DNA from: Neodontobutis hainanensis
Lineage: Eukaryota; Chordata; Actinopteri; Gobiiformes; Odontobutidae
Assembly (NCBI GenBank): GCA_024349245.1
Contig: JALDNG010000798.1
Span: 124,001-188,000, forward strand
Length of the DNA stretch: 64,000 nt
Direction of reading: 5' to 3'
Below are positions 51,201 through 64,000 of the stretch, piece by piece. The notes beneath the pieces are model-generated. The model was not told the origin of the DNA, did not search any database, and saw only the letters and a list, made by a program, of their open reading frames with translations. Position numbers and translations under genes: made by a program. How positions within the stretch are numbered: position 1 is the stretch's first letter; each line of letters starts with the position of its first letter.

Positions 51201-54200
51201 AATTGTTGTCAATGAAAAAATAATATTATAAAAATTTTCGTACATTTAAAAAACCTTTGACTACGAATATAACCTTTTCTTTATCTGTAAAACTTCATAC
51301 ATTTGAAATTTATTTAAATTGGGAATATTTTTCGTAAAAGTAATTATAAAATTGTTAGTTTAAATAGACTGAAAGAATAATTAACTGATACGGTGATTTG
51401 TGTGATTTTATGTGTAAAGCTAGCCAAGAAATCAATATTACGTGGATGATTCTCTTCCATTATTTAAATCTTTAAAAAATAAATCTGTCAATCTTATTAA
51501 ATGAAGAATTTACCTTTATATCTACATATTTCAATCCGAGATAAGATATAAATGTTGTTTTTATCAAATCAGAAATCATATTCTTAGACGTCTACATAAG
51601 AATTATAAATTGAAAATCTCTTTCGAACATTAAAATTACTAATTTGTAAAGCATGAAAAAATCCTTGATAAAACGAGATCAAAATATAAACAATGAAAAA
51701 ATGAAATAAGATAGTATTTATAGTTCACATAAATAAACGTTTGAAGCCTAAATTTATTATATTAAATAAACATTAAAATCTTTAGTTATAGTTTTATGAA
51801 ATCAGTTTTCATAAGATATAAGGATACATCTCGCTGATAGATACTATTTTCAAAATTCTGTAACCAAATGATTTGAACGTTGATACCAAATTTACTTCAT
51901 TTTTAGCATTTATACAGACATAAGGTGAAAAAGCATATACTAAATAGATGATTCTATTTTCAATTTTTAACATTGAATATCTTCGTTTTGTCTTTTAATC
52001 ATTATCAACTAGTTTGTAAAGATACAAATTTATAACTCTGAATTCATGACTATTCATTAAAAACATCTAAAATGAGATTTATATTTAGTCCTTTCTTCAT
52101 TTGAAATTGATGATTTTAAGAAGATATTACAGATTTTAAAATATTTTTCTTCTGTTTTATTATAAATTGATGATTTTAAAATCTAGTGTTCAAAAGAATT
52201 TACAATTTGAAACAAAATTCAAGACTTTGAATCATAAAAATCGCTTGAATACTCTTTTAATAAACATTTTGTATGTTCGAGCATAACTATTTACAAAGAA
52301 AAATTAAATCTCTTTTCGAAAATGATTGAGAGAACTTCTGATCATTAATATACTATCAAAAAACAAAAATTTTTAAGATCGATAATTTTGAAAAAACAGT
52401 TTGGTAAAATTAGTATAATGTACACCGCTTGAGTATCTCACATTGAATATTCTGCAAGCTATTGAAAAAATAAATTATATGATTGCATTTAAAATTTTTG
52501 TTATTTAAAATAGCATGGATATGAGAATTTTAAAATAAAGATGATACTGTTCAGTTTTATCCGTTTCAAAATATAACGATTCATCATAAATATGCTAATT
52601 CGACGCATATGAGCAAAATATTATGAAAGTAATTGGTATATGAAATGGTACAATAACAAAGTTTTGATATCCACAAAAGCTTATTATCCACCTCTTTAAA
52701 TAATTTCTGATAATCTACAAATATTAAAAGATATATAAGAAAAAATATGTGACACATTATCTAAAGAAAGTTATTATAATAGTTTTTTTACATGATGAAA
52801 AATCATTCGTTCCTACTTAAGCTTTTGGAGAGAAATTTGTTCAATCAATGATTATTTCTTAAATAATTATTTTCAAAACAATCAAATTTATTTTTAATTG
52901 AATCATGTGGAAGTTTACATTGAAATTACTTAATTTTAATCTCCCTTTGTTTTTATCAGCCAATTACAGAGGTTTTGTAATTTTAATTTTATCTTGTATA
53001 AAAATGATTTCATTTGAAAAAACTCACAAAAGTATTTTATATCTTAGGAAAATAAATGTTATTTGGAAAAATTGATGATGTAATTATAAATTAAAAAAGA
53101 TAATGCATGAACTAAACAAAATTTCAAATAGAAAGTAAAAAACGATTTAAGATAAAGATTACTCCATAAGGGTGAAATGAAAATTAACATCCTTACAGAA
53201 CATAGTCGAAAATATTTTTAAAACAATTTTATCTCAGCGTGTTTTCATATTATCTGTTTCAAATTCGAATTATGCTTTGAGCATTTTATTAAAAATTTTT
53301 ACTTTACTAATTACATTCAAATGTTTTAAACTTTTTAAAAACACCCAATATCGGAATTGGACATTATATTTAAGACTTTTACCAGTCTTTTGAACATATA
53401 AATTATCTATTAAACAATAGAAAGAATGTTGACTGTATCTATAACATCACATGATAAAACATATTATAAAATGAAGTTACTGGCTATTTCAATTTTGTTT
53501 TATAAATCAAATGTATTAATTAAATTTCTGACATTTTTAATGAAATCAGTTTATTATTTTAACGTTGAATATTTTATAAATTAATTTGGAAGATGACATA
53601 ATTTCATTTAGTTTAGTCTTTCTATTAAATTTTCAAAATTTATTTTGTCTTTTATTAAGCATTTTTACTGATATGCTTAAATTTTGTTTGTCTTTAAAAT
53701 CGATATTCTGATTTCCATTTCAAAAGAAATACACATTTTATTGAACATAAACAAATGAAACTCTTTATTTGGACGAATCTTCAATTCTTATAAATTTGTA
53801 GTCGAACTTATTTTCAAAAGAATTACAAATTTATTGATAAATTGTCTAAATTGAAAAACATTTCGTTACCAAAACAAAAACTACATTGAGTAGAACCTAT
53901 TGTGTTGTGATTCATGGAAAAAAATTTTTTAACAAGTATGAAAATATAATATTGATAAAAAATCTCTGCCACATAAATATCTTGCACAAAATATTTTTAT
54001 GAAAAGTTGTTCTTCATTTAAAATATATAAAATCTGGTTTTGAAAATTATTGCTAAAGAGTCATTTTTAAAAGAGTATATCTAAAATATATTTATGTTGT
54101 TTTAACTACATCCATAAAAATAGTTTAACAAACAATGAATAATTTTCAATCTTAAAATATTTCTTGTCTATTTCTCATTTATTTAATAGAAAACATCCAT

Positions 54201-57200
54201 AATTATTGATTAAAAAACTTATAAAAGTCACTCTCGGTTGAATATAGTGAATGTATTTGAGTTAGTTATTTTTAAATGATTTATAATTAACAGGAATATG
54301 TAAATATTTTTTCTTACCTATAAAACTTATAAAAAATATTTTAACTCTGTAATAAACCTCCCCGCGTATCATATTAGCTTTTAAAGCACTTCACGTAGAC
54401 ATGGTATCTATATTTCTATTAAAAAACATTTTTAGCTGAAATTTTAAAATTTTCATCTGTTTTTTTCTAATCTTACATAAAATTTTTGTTTATATCTGTA
54501 AAAACTAGATACGTTATATTTAAAATCATTCTATTGTTATATTCAAAGTTTGTTAATTTTTAGTATTTTACCATACAGGATTCAAAAATAACAGTATCAT
54601 TCTTCAATACATAATTGTGTAACGATCTCTAACAACACATATATTATAAAATTTGCGAACCTAATTAAATAAGTCATATTTAAAATATTTTTTTAACTAA
54701 ATATAATTTTTAATCTCATCTTCGTGATTTAAATATTTGTCTTAATCTAAAACTGCACGTAATTTTCTTTTAGTACTGATGTGTAATAAATCAATTTATA
54801 TTGAAAATCATATTATTATATTTTATGATCCAATTATTATATTTAAATTCATTGATTTTTTCGTATGTCAAATAATTATAAAATTAATTTTTAATCTCAT
54901 TACATGTAACTATATTTACATATATTTTTATGTAAAATATAAAAAAATGAATTTTTCATAAATATCAAAAATTTATCATCATATTAAATGAGAATTATTT
55001 TTCAATTAAAGTCTATCACAGATTCTAATTTAATATTTTTCAAATTATTTATTATTTTAATTTGAGGAAAATCTTTCGTTCAACAATAAACCATGAAAAA
55101 TTAAATAAACATTCAAATCATAGAGTTTTTTTATTATATTTATCTAAATAAACTGATTTTTGATGATAAACACTTTTTATATCTACTGACTGGTAGTATG
55201 AGGTTTGTTAATGCATTATTCGACGATATCTAGAGATGTTAAATTAAAAAATATGTTTGTATTTATGAATTAATAATACAATGTTTAGAGATATATTTTC
55301 ATATTTGATAAATATATATATATTATTTTGAACCATCATGTTATCAGAACAGGTATAGTTTTAATTGTCGATTTTTAAAGCTATTGTTAAGATTAAGAGC
55401 TTTTTTATCGATTTTATTGCATATATTTTAGATCGCAAAAGTTATATCGAAGAATCTTGTAACTCAAACATATAGTCAAGAAAATTTTAAATAAGAGAAC
55501 TAATCTAAGGTTACTCGTTTAAAAATCTATATATTAATTCGAGTTCGATTTTGCTGTAATTCAAATACGAAAGAACTTGAATGTTAAGGAAAAATATGAA
55601 AATGTGGTATAAAACTTAAATTTACGATTATCAATATTTAATATCAGTTTAAATAATTGATAATATAATATTATATATCTTCAAGAGTAAACATTTAATT
55701 CAATGAAAAAATTATATTTAACTTTTTTTTTGACTTGTCTAAATTGCATTCAATATCTTCATTTAATAAAAAGATATCTATAGCATGAAAAAACAGTGAC
55801 ATCGATTTATTACCTTTATTCATCAAATAAAATGAAAATTAAAAGACAGTATTTATTTTAGAGTCTCCTTATTTGTAAAAGATTTACGCTTATACATTTA
55901 ATTCAATAGAAACAATCAATTTTTTTATTTTTAACATTAATACGATTTTAAAAATAAAAATGATAAATTTTATTTATTGGTTTATTTAAATCCCCTAGAA
56001 TTTTGTCATATAGTAAGTAGCTTGTCGATAAAACAGAATAAAATATTTTCTCAAACAGATATTATCTCAGTATGATAATGCACACAAAGCTTTTACTTAA
56101 ATTTATATTTTCATTCATAGTTTCATTTATGAGTATGAAAAGATTCTGAGTAACATTTCAACTTCTTAAAATGAAGCTATAAAGTTTATTGTGTATATTT
56201 AAAACCCCAAAATATGTGATAAATCATAACATCTAGCAATAAATACTATGAAAATAAATGAAGTATTCACATTAATTCACAAAGTAAATGTTCATCTACC
56301 GACATATCAATGTGAAGCTCTCAAATATTTAAACGTGTAACCTAATTAATTTAAAAGATGATTTGTTCATTTAAAGTAGATTTTATTGTTGATATAGAAT
56401 GACCTCCTAATTTATGACAATATAACCAAATTAAATCATTTTTTGAGTTAAAAATGCATGTATTTTAAAAAAGGTTTTAAAATTCAATTATTAAATTTTT
56501 ATTAATCATTATATAAATATCGTTTACATATTTTTTATTTGTGCATATCAAAATCATTTTGTAGTAAAATTGATAGATGTAATAGCATTCTGAGTAGCAT
56601 CGATAGGTGTTTAAAAAAGGGTTTGTAAAAACTAGTATATTCAAAATCTTTCAATTTATATTGTAGCAGATACATTTTCAAAGATTTTCATTTAAAAACA
56701 TTCACGCATTAACTCAAATTATCAATTCTTTTAAGAAACGTCTATATTGATCGATTTGAATATGTTTGTTAAAGAGAATTAAAAATATCTTTAAATTATA
56801 CCAGAAAATAAAGACATATGTTAGTTTCGAAAATAACACTTAACTACTTAACATTAAATTAGAAAAATCAAATCAAATCAAAATATTAATTTTAATTTTT
56901 GAAAATCAATTTAAACGCTGGTAAGTGGTCAATCTAATTAACAGCACATTGATTACATTTTAATGTTATTTAACAAAAATTTTGAAATTTTATTTTAAAT
57001 ATTTTAATTAATTTAAACGATTAAATTTATAATGTTCGAAAATTCTATTTAACTTGGAAGAGATGAGATAAATATTTATATGTTTCAATGTCTCATAAAT
57101 ATATATTAAAACTTTTAATATTAAAAGACTGTTGAATACATTTGTTTTCTGAATGTTCGATATCTTTATAACCTAAAATAAGTAATATACATGGTTTAAC

Positions 57201-58278
57201 TTACTTTCTATTGATGATGATCATCTGTTAAAAAGTTTCCAAAAATTAGAAGCTATATATTACCTTATTATGATAATAATATAATTTAATTGAAATGTTC
57301 TATTCATATAAATCAAATGCTGAATGATTAAAAACTAAAATATAATATTTTTTGAATCCTGGAACATACTATAAGCATCTATATATACTCAACAGACCCA
57401 TATTATAAAATAATTAAATTTAAATTTTCAAACGTTAAAAATAACATAGTAGCTATTTTTTATTCTTTGAAATATCTGAATAAAAATCAAGCAATATTCG
57501 TTTTCATAAATCTGTGATTAATTATTAATTATTAAAGATTTTTGGTAATCAGAAACTTTTTATGATATCTGTTCGTTAAGATTTGATTTGGTGTGGGTAG
57601 ATCTAAATCTTTCAAGTTTTAATATCTTAGTCATGATTCAAAATTCAAAATTTTCATACAATATGAAAATTCACAAGATTAATTTATTATTCGTTAAATT
57701 TTGAATTTATTTGACCCAAACGAATTATTATACTATTTCCTTCCGATCAATTCATATGTAATTTAAATCTTGTTCCACATTTAAGAAAACATTCAAAAAA
57801 TAATTTACAAACATGTATAAAATCATTAATAACCTGTTGTTTACATGATATTATTTTAATTAAAAACACATTTAATCATTTTCATTCAAATTATATAATT
57901 TTAAATATATATTGTATTTGTCTATATAAATCATTTAATTGTTGAATTTAGATTGTTCTTTTTTACAAAGATATCTAATTTTCATTTACTTTTAAATTCA
58001 TTAAATTAAAAATAATAAACCTCTAAAAGTTAGGCAAAATTTCATGCTCATTTGTTTTGATATCTGATTTTTGTTGTTATATAAAATAGCTTAAATTGAA
58101 TATAACTTTTTTGATTTTTATCAATAATACAGCAATCTCTATATAAAGAACAGGTTTAAACGTTCTTCATGATTAATTTTTGGTAAATTGATCTTATATT
58201 TTGTTGTTTTTAAAATTCAACATGATACAATGTTTTAATCATTATAAGACAAATTATGTTTCTTATTTAAATGAAAAT
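51201..58278. other. AT-rich desert
   Basis: No gene seen. A 16-base string (AAATTGATGATTTTAA) occurs twice, 60 bases apart, at 52104 and 52164. A G/C cluster lies at 54357-54366. The plus-strand open stretch 54779-54961 is hydrophobic and unrecognised. Confidence 0.5.
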
Positions 58279-58461
58279 TTAAAAATATATTATTTTAATT
58301 ATATATTGTTTGAAATTCGACTTTTGATTGACATCAAACAATTCATGAGATATCTCATCAGGTTGATTTAATTTCAAAGTGATAAAAGAGAAATAACCTT
58401 TCCTAATAATAAAAATAAACTTTTCAAAAAATATTTGATCGATTTTAATCCATAATTTCAT
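58279..58461 (-). other. Short open frame, very weak family resemblance
   Basis: The minus-strand open stretch begins MKLWIKIDQIFFEKF, which can be set against MNLSILYHFENIFFRIN of ORF B with a two-residue gap. Nothing else supports it. Likely chance or a very old relic. Confidence 0.18.
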
Positions 58462-61400
58462 ATTTCAGTCGATTCATGTTTCGAAAAAACGTTTGTTTCA
58501 TAATATAGCATATTCGTCGTCCTTGAAAAGAATTTACTTATTAGTGTCGATTTAAAATATTTTTTTAAAAATGATTATTAATTTAAAGAAAAATTTAGAT
58601 TTCTTATTAATAAAATTACATCAATTTTTTATTGGTTAAAATAGAAACACGTTTTTAGTTCATTTCATAAAAAGAAAGAAAAATATGTGAAAACTACAAG
58701 TGTATTAAAATTGTATATTTATGAATTCAGACTTCAAGAAAGAGTTCCTAGCATATTTGAAAAATACATGCTTGATATAGTTTTATGTTCTAATGAAATA
58801 ACCAAAAATTGAGAGGGGAGATAACCAACAATAAAAAAACAAATTTTAGTGTGGACAAAAATGTAAATGATATTAAAATGAAAAAATATGAATCAATTTT
58901 TTAACGTTTATTATCGATGTCTTTCCGAATAAATATTCAAGCTTTGAATTGAGTTTCAAGAATAAGGTTTACTCTTTCAAAATTTCTTTAGTCAAATATT
59001 TAAAGTGCATTTTTTTATCTATGTTCGTAGATTTTACAGAAATTAATTTCAGAATTGATATTTTGATTATAATTTTAGCATAAAAATTATAATTTTAAAC
59101 TTAAAATAAATATTTAATATAATATTTTATAAAGATTTAAAATTTTGTTTTCACTTTAATTTCAACAATGAAAAATATTCTGAGATGTGATTATCTTAAT
59201 CTCTGTGAACACTTAACATATTTCAAGAAAACGACGATTGTTTCTAAAATATACAGTAATAATCGTTATATTTTTATTTTTACAAATTTTAAGATATATA
59301 TCAAAATACAATTTTCAAAAAAAAATAAAATGTTTATATCAAGTTAAATTTTTGACTTTGCAAATTCTGAAGACATTTTTATTAGATTGAATTGTGATTT
59401 GTTTTAAAATCGTTTTTGATTTGTTGGATTTTAAATCGATTTTATTTGAGACCATCATCGAATCAATTTCGAGTGCACAATTTTTTTAAACGAAGACAAA
59501 TTGAGAATATTCTTTTCAAATTTATATTATTAAAGTTAATGATGAAACGATTTTTTTAATCTAAATTACATGAAATCATTTATCGATTTTGTTTTATATT
59601 TTTATCATTACAGGTTGATGTACATTCAAATTTATTTAAAATATTTCATTAATTTGAATAAAAATATTATTATGATAACGGTACTAAAATTTATATTTTA
59701 GATTAATTTAATCTTATAAAAATCTTAAGACAGTTGAAAAAATATTCATTTGATCTCGAACAATATATGCAAGTCTTTATAAACAGAATAATTATTCAAC
59801 TTTCTAAATTCAAATTAATTTAATAATGGAAAAAATATTTAGACTGCGTAATGTTTGAAAAATTTAAAGAAAGTGAAGAGAAAAAGTCGAATATAAAAAT
59901 AATTAAAAATATAATTTTTATAGATAAAAGTGTAAATTAATATTTAATGTGATAAATTATCAACAAGATTAGATAAATCAAATTAAATGTCAAATAATCG
60001 AAAAGTTTATAATTGATAAAGCACTTGGAATTATATGAAAAACTGTTTTTTGAAAAAGACAAAATATACTGAAGATTAATATTATATACAACATAACTTT
60101 TAAAAAGAACATAAAAAAGGATAAATTATCTCTTTATAAATATATTATAATAAGTATAAATTGTTAAGAATTCTAAAAAAATTTAAAAGCAGCCTAATAT
60201 TCATCAAATGTGATGTTCATCACAAACTGTAAAATAAAAAAAATACAAAATTTCATCAGTTACTAAAAATACGTTTTGGAATATTTAAATAATGATAGAA
60301 ATTCAAGTTAAATTGTGTCTAGATTAATAGATATTACCTCATAATTTAAGAACGCGATAAAAATGGCATTTCAAAATTATTTTAGCTCATTTTAGTTTAA
60401 TTTTTAACAATATTAAGATGCTTATTTAACTTTTATTTTGTAAACAATCTATGATATTAATGCAGTGATAATATTAATTTTGAACTAATATATTTTTTAT
60501 TCTGAGAGAATATTTAATTCAAACGCATAATAAGATTTGAAAAGTTAATATTGAACACTATTAAATGTTTAGATATCATTTACTGGTATTTTTCTTCAAA
60601 TTCGAAATATTTAATGATCATACATAACATGAAGGAATGTCTATTGATCATTTTAAAATATAATTCATAGGTTAAGATAATATTCAACTCAACATATAAT
60701 TATTTTGGCCCTAATTTTGAACTCAAATATTTTATTTGTATCAATGATATTGAAATTATAATACTGTCAAATTATTAATTTATGTTAAAATATTGAATTT
60801 TGTCAAATAATTTACGAAATCAATAATTTCCACAAATACAAAATATATAAATATTTTGAATTTAAATATGCAGTTTATATTATAATTTTCAGAAAAAAAT
60901 CAAGCATCTCTTGAAATTTTTTATTATAAAATGAATTATATTTGATAACACAAAAAAATAATAAATAAAAAATGTTGAGATCAAAGAAATTTTTTTTAAT
61001 CTTACAATAAAGATTGGGTTCACGATCAATATTTCGGGAAAGAAATAATTTCAAAATACTTATAAAAAATCAAATGACATCTTATCAATTAAAATTTCAC
61101 AATATTGTCACCTTTTTGTTAAGATTATAATCATAATAAATTACCAATGATTGTTTATCTGTTTATAGATATTTTACAAAATTTAAAAAACTCTGATGCA
61201 GAGAGCTGTAGGATGAGTCATATTTGATTCAATAGAATCGACTACTGGAAATCAAATAAATTCAAATATTTTATTTACAAAGATTTACAACACAAAATAT
61301 TGTTTATTGAAATTAGAAGTTTGATCTAAAATCACGTTAAGGTTATTATTTTTAAATTTTTCACAAATAATGATTATTTTTATTTTGAATAAATCTAGTT

Positions 61401-64000
61401 CTATTAAATTTTTGAAAATTTACAGATTCTGATATTTATTAATCTTTGTTATATCATCATTTTAAAGACTTCTGATGAGATTTATTATGCTTTTATATAT
61501 CCTATTTTTCAATAAATTTACGAACAAATTTTATAACCTGTCTTAATACATCAAGAAAAATTATTTATAATTATATACAAAAATATATTTTGTGGATCTA
61601 AAATAAATAAAATAAAAAAACTGTCTAGAAAATTACAAAAAATAGCTAATAATAAATCTCATACAAATTTTTATGAAATAAACCTATGATGGTAAATACA
61701 GACGATTAAATTTATGCCAAAAGGCATTTTGTTTACTTTAAATGATTAATGAAAAATAAAAAATAAAATGTGATTATAAAGTTTGTTTGAAAACATCTTT
61801 TCTGCAATGCACCGATAGAATTTCACGTTTGTATTTCATATGATATTAGATGATACTTAAATACGCAGATGAACCGAAATCTCAAAGTACAATTTCATGG
61901 ATATAAAAATAATAAAGTCATTTTTAATAAAACTGGTTTTGACAAAGGTTTTCCAAAATGTTAAACTGATGGGACATGGAGACAGTGTAGTATATTAAAA
62001 TATTTTCGTGATAAAATTTATATATAAACTCTATCAACGTTACAGACGATATTTAAAATAGCGTGAAAATTTTCAATTAAAATAATTTTTTCATATTTAA
62101 ACTAAATGAATAACACAAATAAAATTGGTCATATATGAGTCTGCTTTCATTTTAATTTTAAAATTACATATCTATTCTTAAATTAATGGAATATTAATTT
62201 TTTATATCTTTTAAAAATGTGTATTTTAAGTAATCTTATAAAATTTTAAAATTTAATTTTAAAGTTTTTATGTAGTATGAACGAAATTTTTGCTTTCGTT
62301 CATTATATTTTCTAGTATTTTTAATTAATATGTACTCTATTGAAGTATTGTGCATTATAAGATTTGGTATTATGAGAAATATTTTTTTTATCAATCGAGA
62401 TCCAAAAATTTATTTCAATAATATATAAATAAACATTCAAAAATATTTTTTATTATTTTTAAAATAACATGTTATTGTTTTATTCACAAAACATACTCAG
62501 CTTTCCATATGTCTTTTAAATGTTTTAACATCATGTTAAATTTAATTTATTTTTTAATGTTTCATGGATAACTGTAAAATTAATTTTTATTAATCAATTT
62601 AATTGCCAATTTTTAATATTCATTGATAGATTATATTGTTTATCATCAGTTTATACTATATAATTTTGAGTATCAACTATTTGTAAGAAATTTATGCTTG
62701 AATACAGAATGCTGTTTACTCTGTGAATTTTTACTCGAATAAAAGTATAAAAAAATGTAATTTAATATATAAAATATTTTCCAGTTTAATGGCAGTACTA
62801 TTCTAAGATCTTAATTCCTTAGTGTTTACAAAAATGTTTTCTGAGGTCGAATAACCACTGTTGAACTTAATTAATTAGATCTAACTAAATAAAACAAATA
62901 TGTTTTTGATACAATGAATAATTATTTGAAATTGGAAAAATAATGATTGAATAAAACGAATATCATTGAAGAATATTTATCAAACATTATGTAATCGAAA
63001 AACCTTTTTATTCATGAAAAAAAGGTTTAAAAGAAAAAAACACATCTGAGAGTAAAATTTATAACCTTATGAATTTTATTAATTATAAAAACAATATTTT
63101 TAATTTTTCTAGAGATTTATAATATGCAAGCAAAAATAAATAACTTTGAAACGTTTTAAATAATTTAAATATAAAATGTTCAAAGTATGTATACATTAAG
63201 ACATGAAAGACTTAGATCAATATTCATCATTTAGTCAATGTTCGAATTCAATTATAACATTTTTTTTTATCAATAATCAAGTTGCATTTATTAAATTGTT
63301 GTGATAGATGACATAAAAAATGTTAATATTTTGATTAAAAATAATATTCAGTTTAACGTTAAGATATATACATAAATATGGCCACATGAATATATGTATA
63401 AATTCATATAAAATAAATATTATTTTTATAGTTTGTAGATAAAAAAAAGATGAATTAATAAAAAATACATTGAAAACATATAAGAGAAAATAAGAAACCT
63501 CCTTTGTCGCAGAATCTGTAAATAAAAAACTAAATTTTATCGTAAATTATTTCAAATTAATAACATGCTTAGTCTGCAAAAGAACAAATATTATATAAGA
63601 AATATCGTTCTTGAGTTTATTTTAGGTGTTTGATTTGTGAATTTTCTATATGATATTTAAAAATCTATTTTTATTATTAAGACCAGAGCAAATTTTGGAA
63701 AATAACATAAAAATACTTGATTATCGAGACGATGATGTTATTATATAAAGAATATACAAAAAATGATAAATATTTGTATTTTTTAAATATTAAAATTATC
63801 GGTGATTAAACGAATTACATTCATAAAATTTTAAAACAGATAAAGTATAGAATATAATAGATTTATTAATCTCAGCATATGTCTATTTTTAAGTCATAAT
63901 GAGATTATATTAGTTCACTTGAACAGTTTGATTTTAGAATGAGAAAAAAACAAATTGAAATGAAATTAATAACAGTTATTTAAATATGTTTTTTATTTAT
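58462..64000. other. AT-rich desert to the right end
   Basis: No gene, island or transposon recognised, apart from a short hairpin at 62277-62303 and a small G+C-richer patch near 61.19-61.25 kb. Confidence 0.5.
62277..62303. repeat. Short hairpin
   Basis: ATGAACGAAA and TTTCGTTCAT form a perfect 10-bp stem around a seven-base loop. It has no T-run pattern or flanking gene that would make it a terminator. Confidence 0.3.

Noticed and set aside
52104..52179. Tandem repeat from two 16-base copies 60 bases apart
   Set aside because: Only two copies of a low-complexity AT string; the sequence between them is not repeated.
1..64000. tRNA, rRNA, snRNA genes and CRISPR arrays
   Set aside because: I looked for tRNA B-box-like strings, the U6 core, rRNA-like conserved blocks and regularly spaced repeats and found none.
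1..64000. Organelle or bacterial origin
   Set aside because: A mitochondrial, plastid or bacterial sequence of 64 kb should show rRNA, tRNA or many conserved genes. There is only one gene locus.

Overview
The window is an extremely AT-rich (roughly four-fifths A+T by eye), almost gene-free piece of eukaryotic-looking nuclear DNA. It lacks the packed genes of a bacterium or organelle, and I see no rRNA or tRNA, no CRISPR array, no intact transposon, no long homopolymers and no microsatellites. The species cannot be named from sequence alone. Genomes of this character occur in some microsporidia and other AT-rich parasites, and in some insects; I cannot separate these.

Only one locus is clearly protein-coding: the minus strand from 31816 to 30542. 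It is a run of 424 codons plus a terminal stop, open except for a single in-frame TAA (31570-31568). This splits it into an 82-residue N-terminal part with a good signal peptide and a 337-residue part ending in one hydrophobic helix and a basic tail. I do not recognise the family. A second, badly decayed copy lies on the same strand at 46665-45430 and matches the first from signal peptide to C-terminus, in order, across the position of the TAA. So the two reading frames are one ancestral unit, coding for a secreted or membrane-anchored protein of an undescribed, multi-copy, fast-decaying family.

Region by region: 1-30541 is non-coding desert holding several G+C-richer islands (about 4.0-4.3, 7.14-7.39, 9.42-9.80, 13.25-13.45 and 22.6-22.75 kb); short open stretches in them resemble pieces of the same protein. 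30542-31816 is the gene. 31817-45429 is desert with further possible relics (33.4-33.75, 34.6-34.8, 37.1-37.3, 39.2-39.65 kb) and most of the G/C-only micro-clusters. 45430-46665 is the clear pseudogene. 46666-64000 is desert with a few weak possible relics near 50.2, 51.0 and 58.4 kb.

The main hypothesis is that the desert is largely a graveyard of this one gene family, on both strands, with one nearly intact survivor. The 45-46 kb relic is solid. The other matches were made by eye on proteins rich in I, F, L, N, K and Y, where chance alignments are common. I could find some partial match in nearly every short open frame I tried, which is itself a warning, so they carry low confidence and need a shuffled-sequence control.
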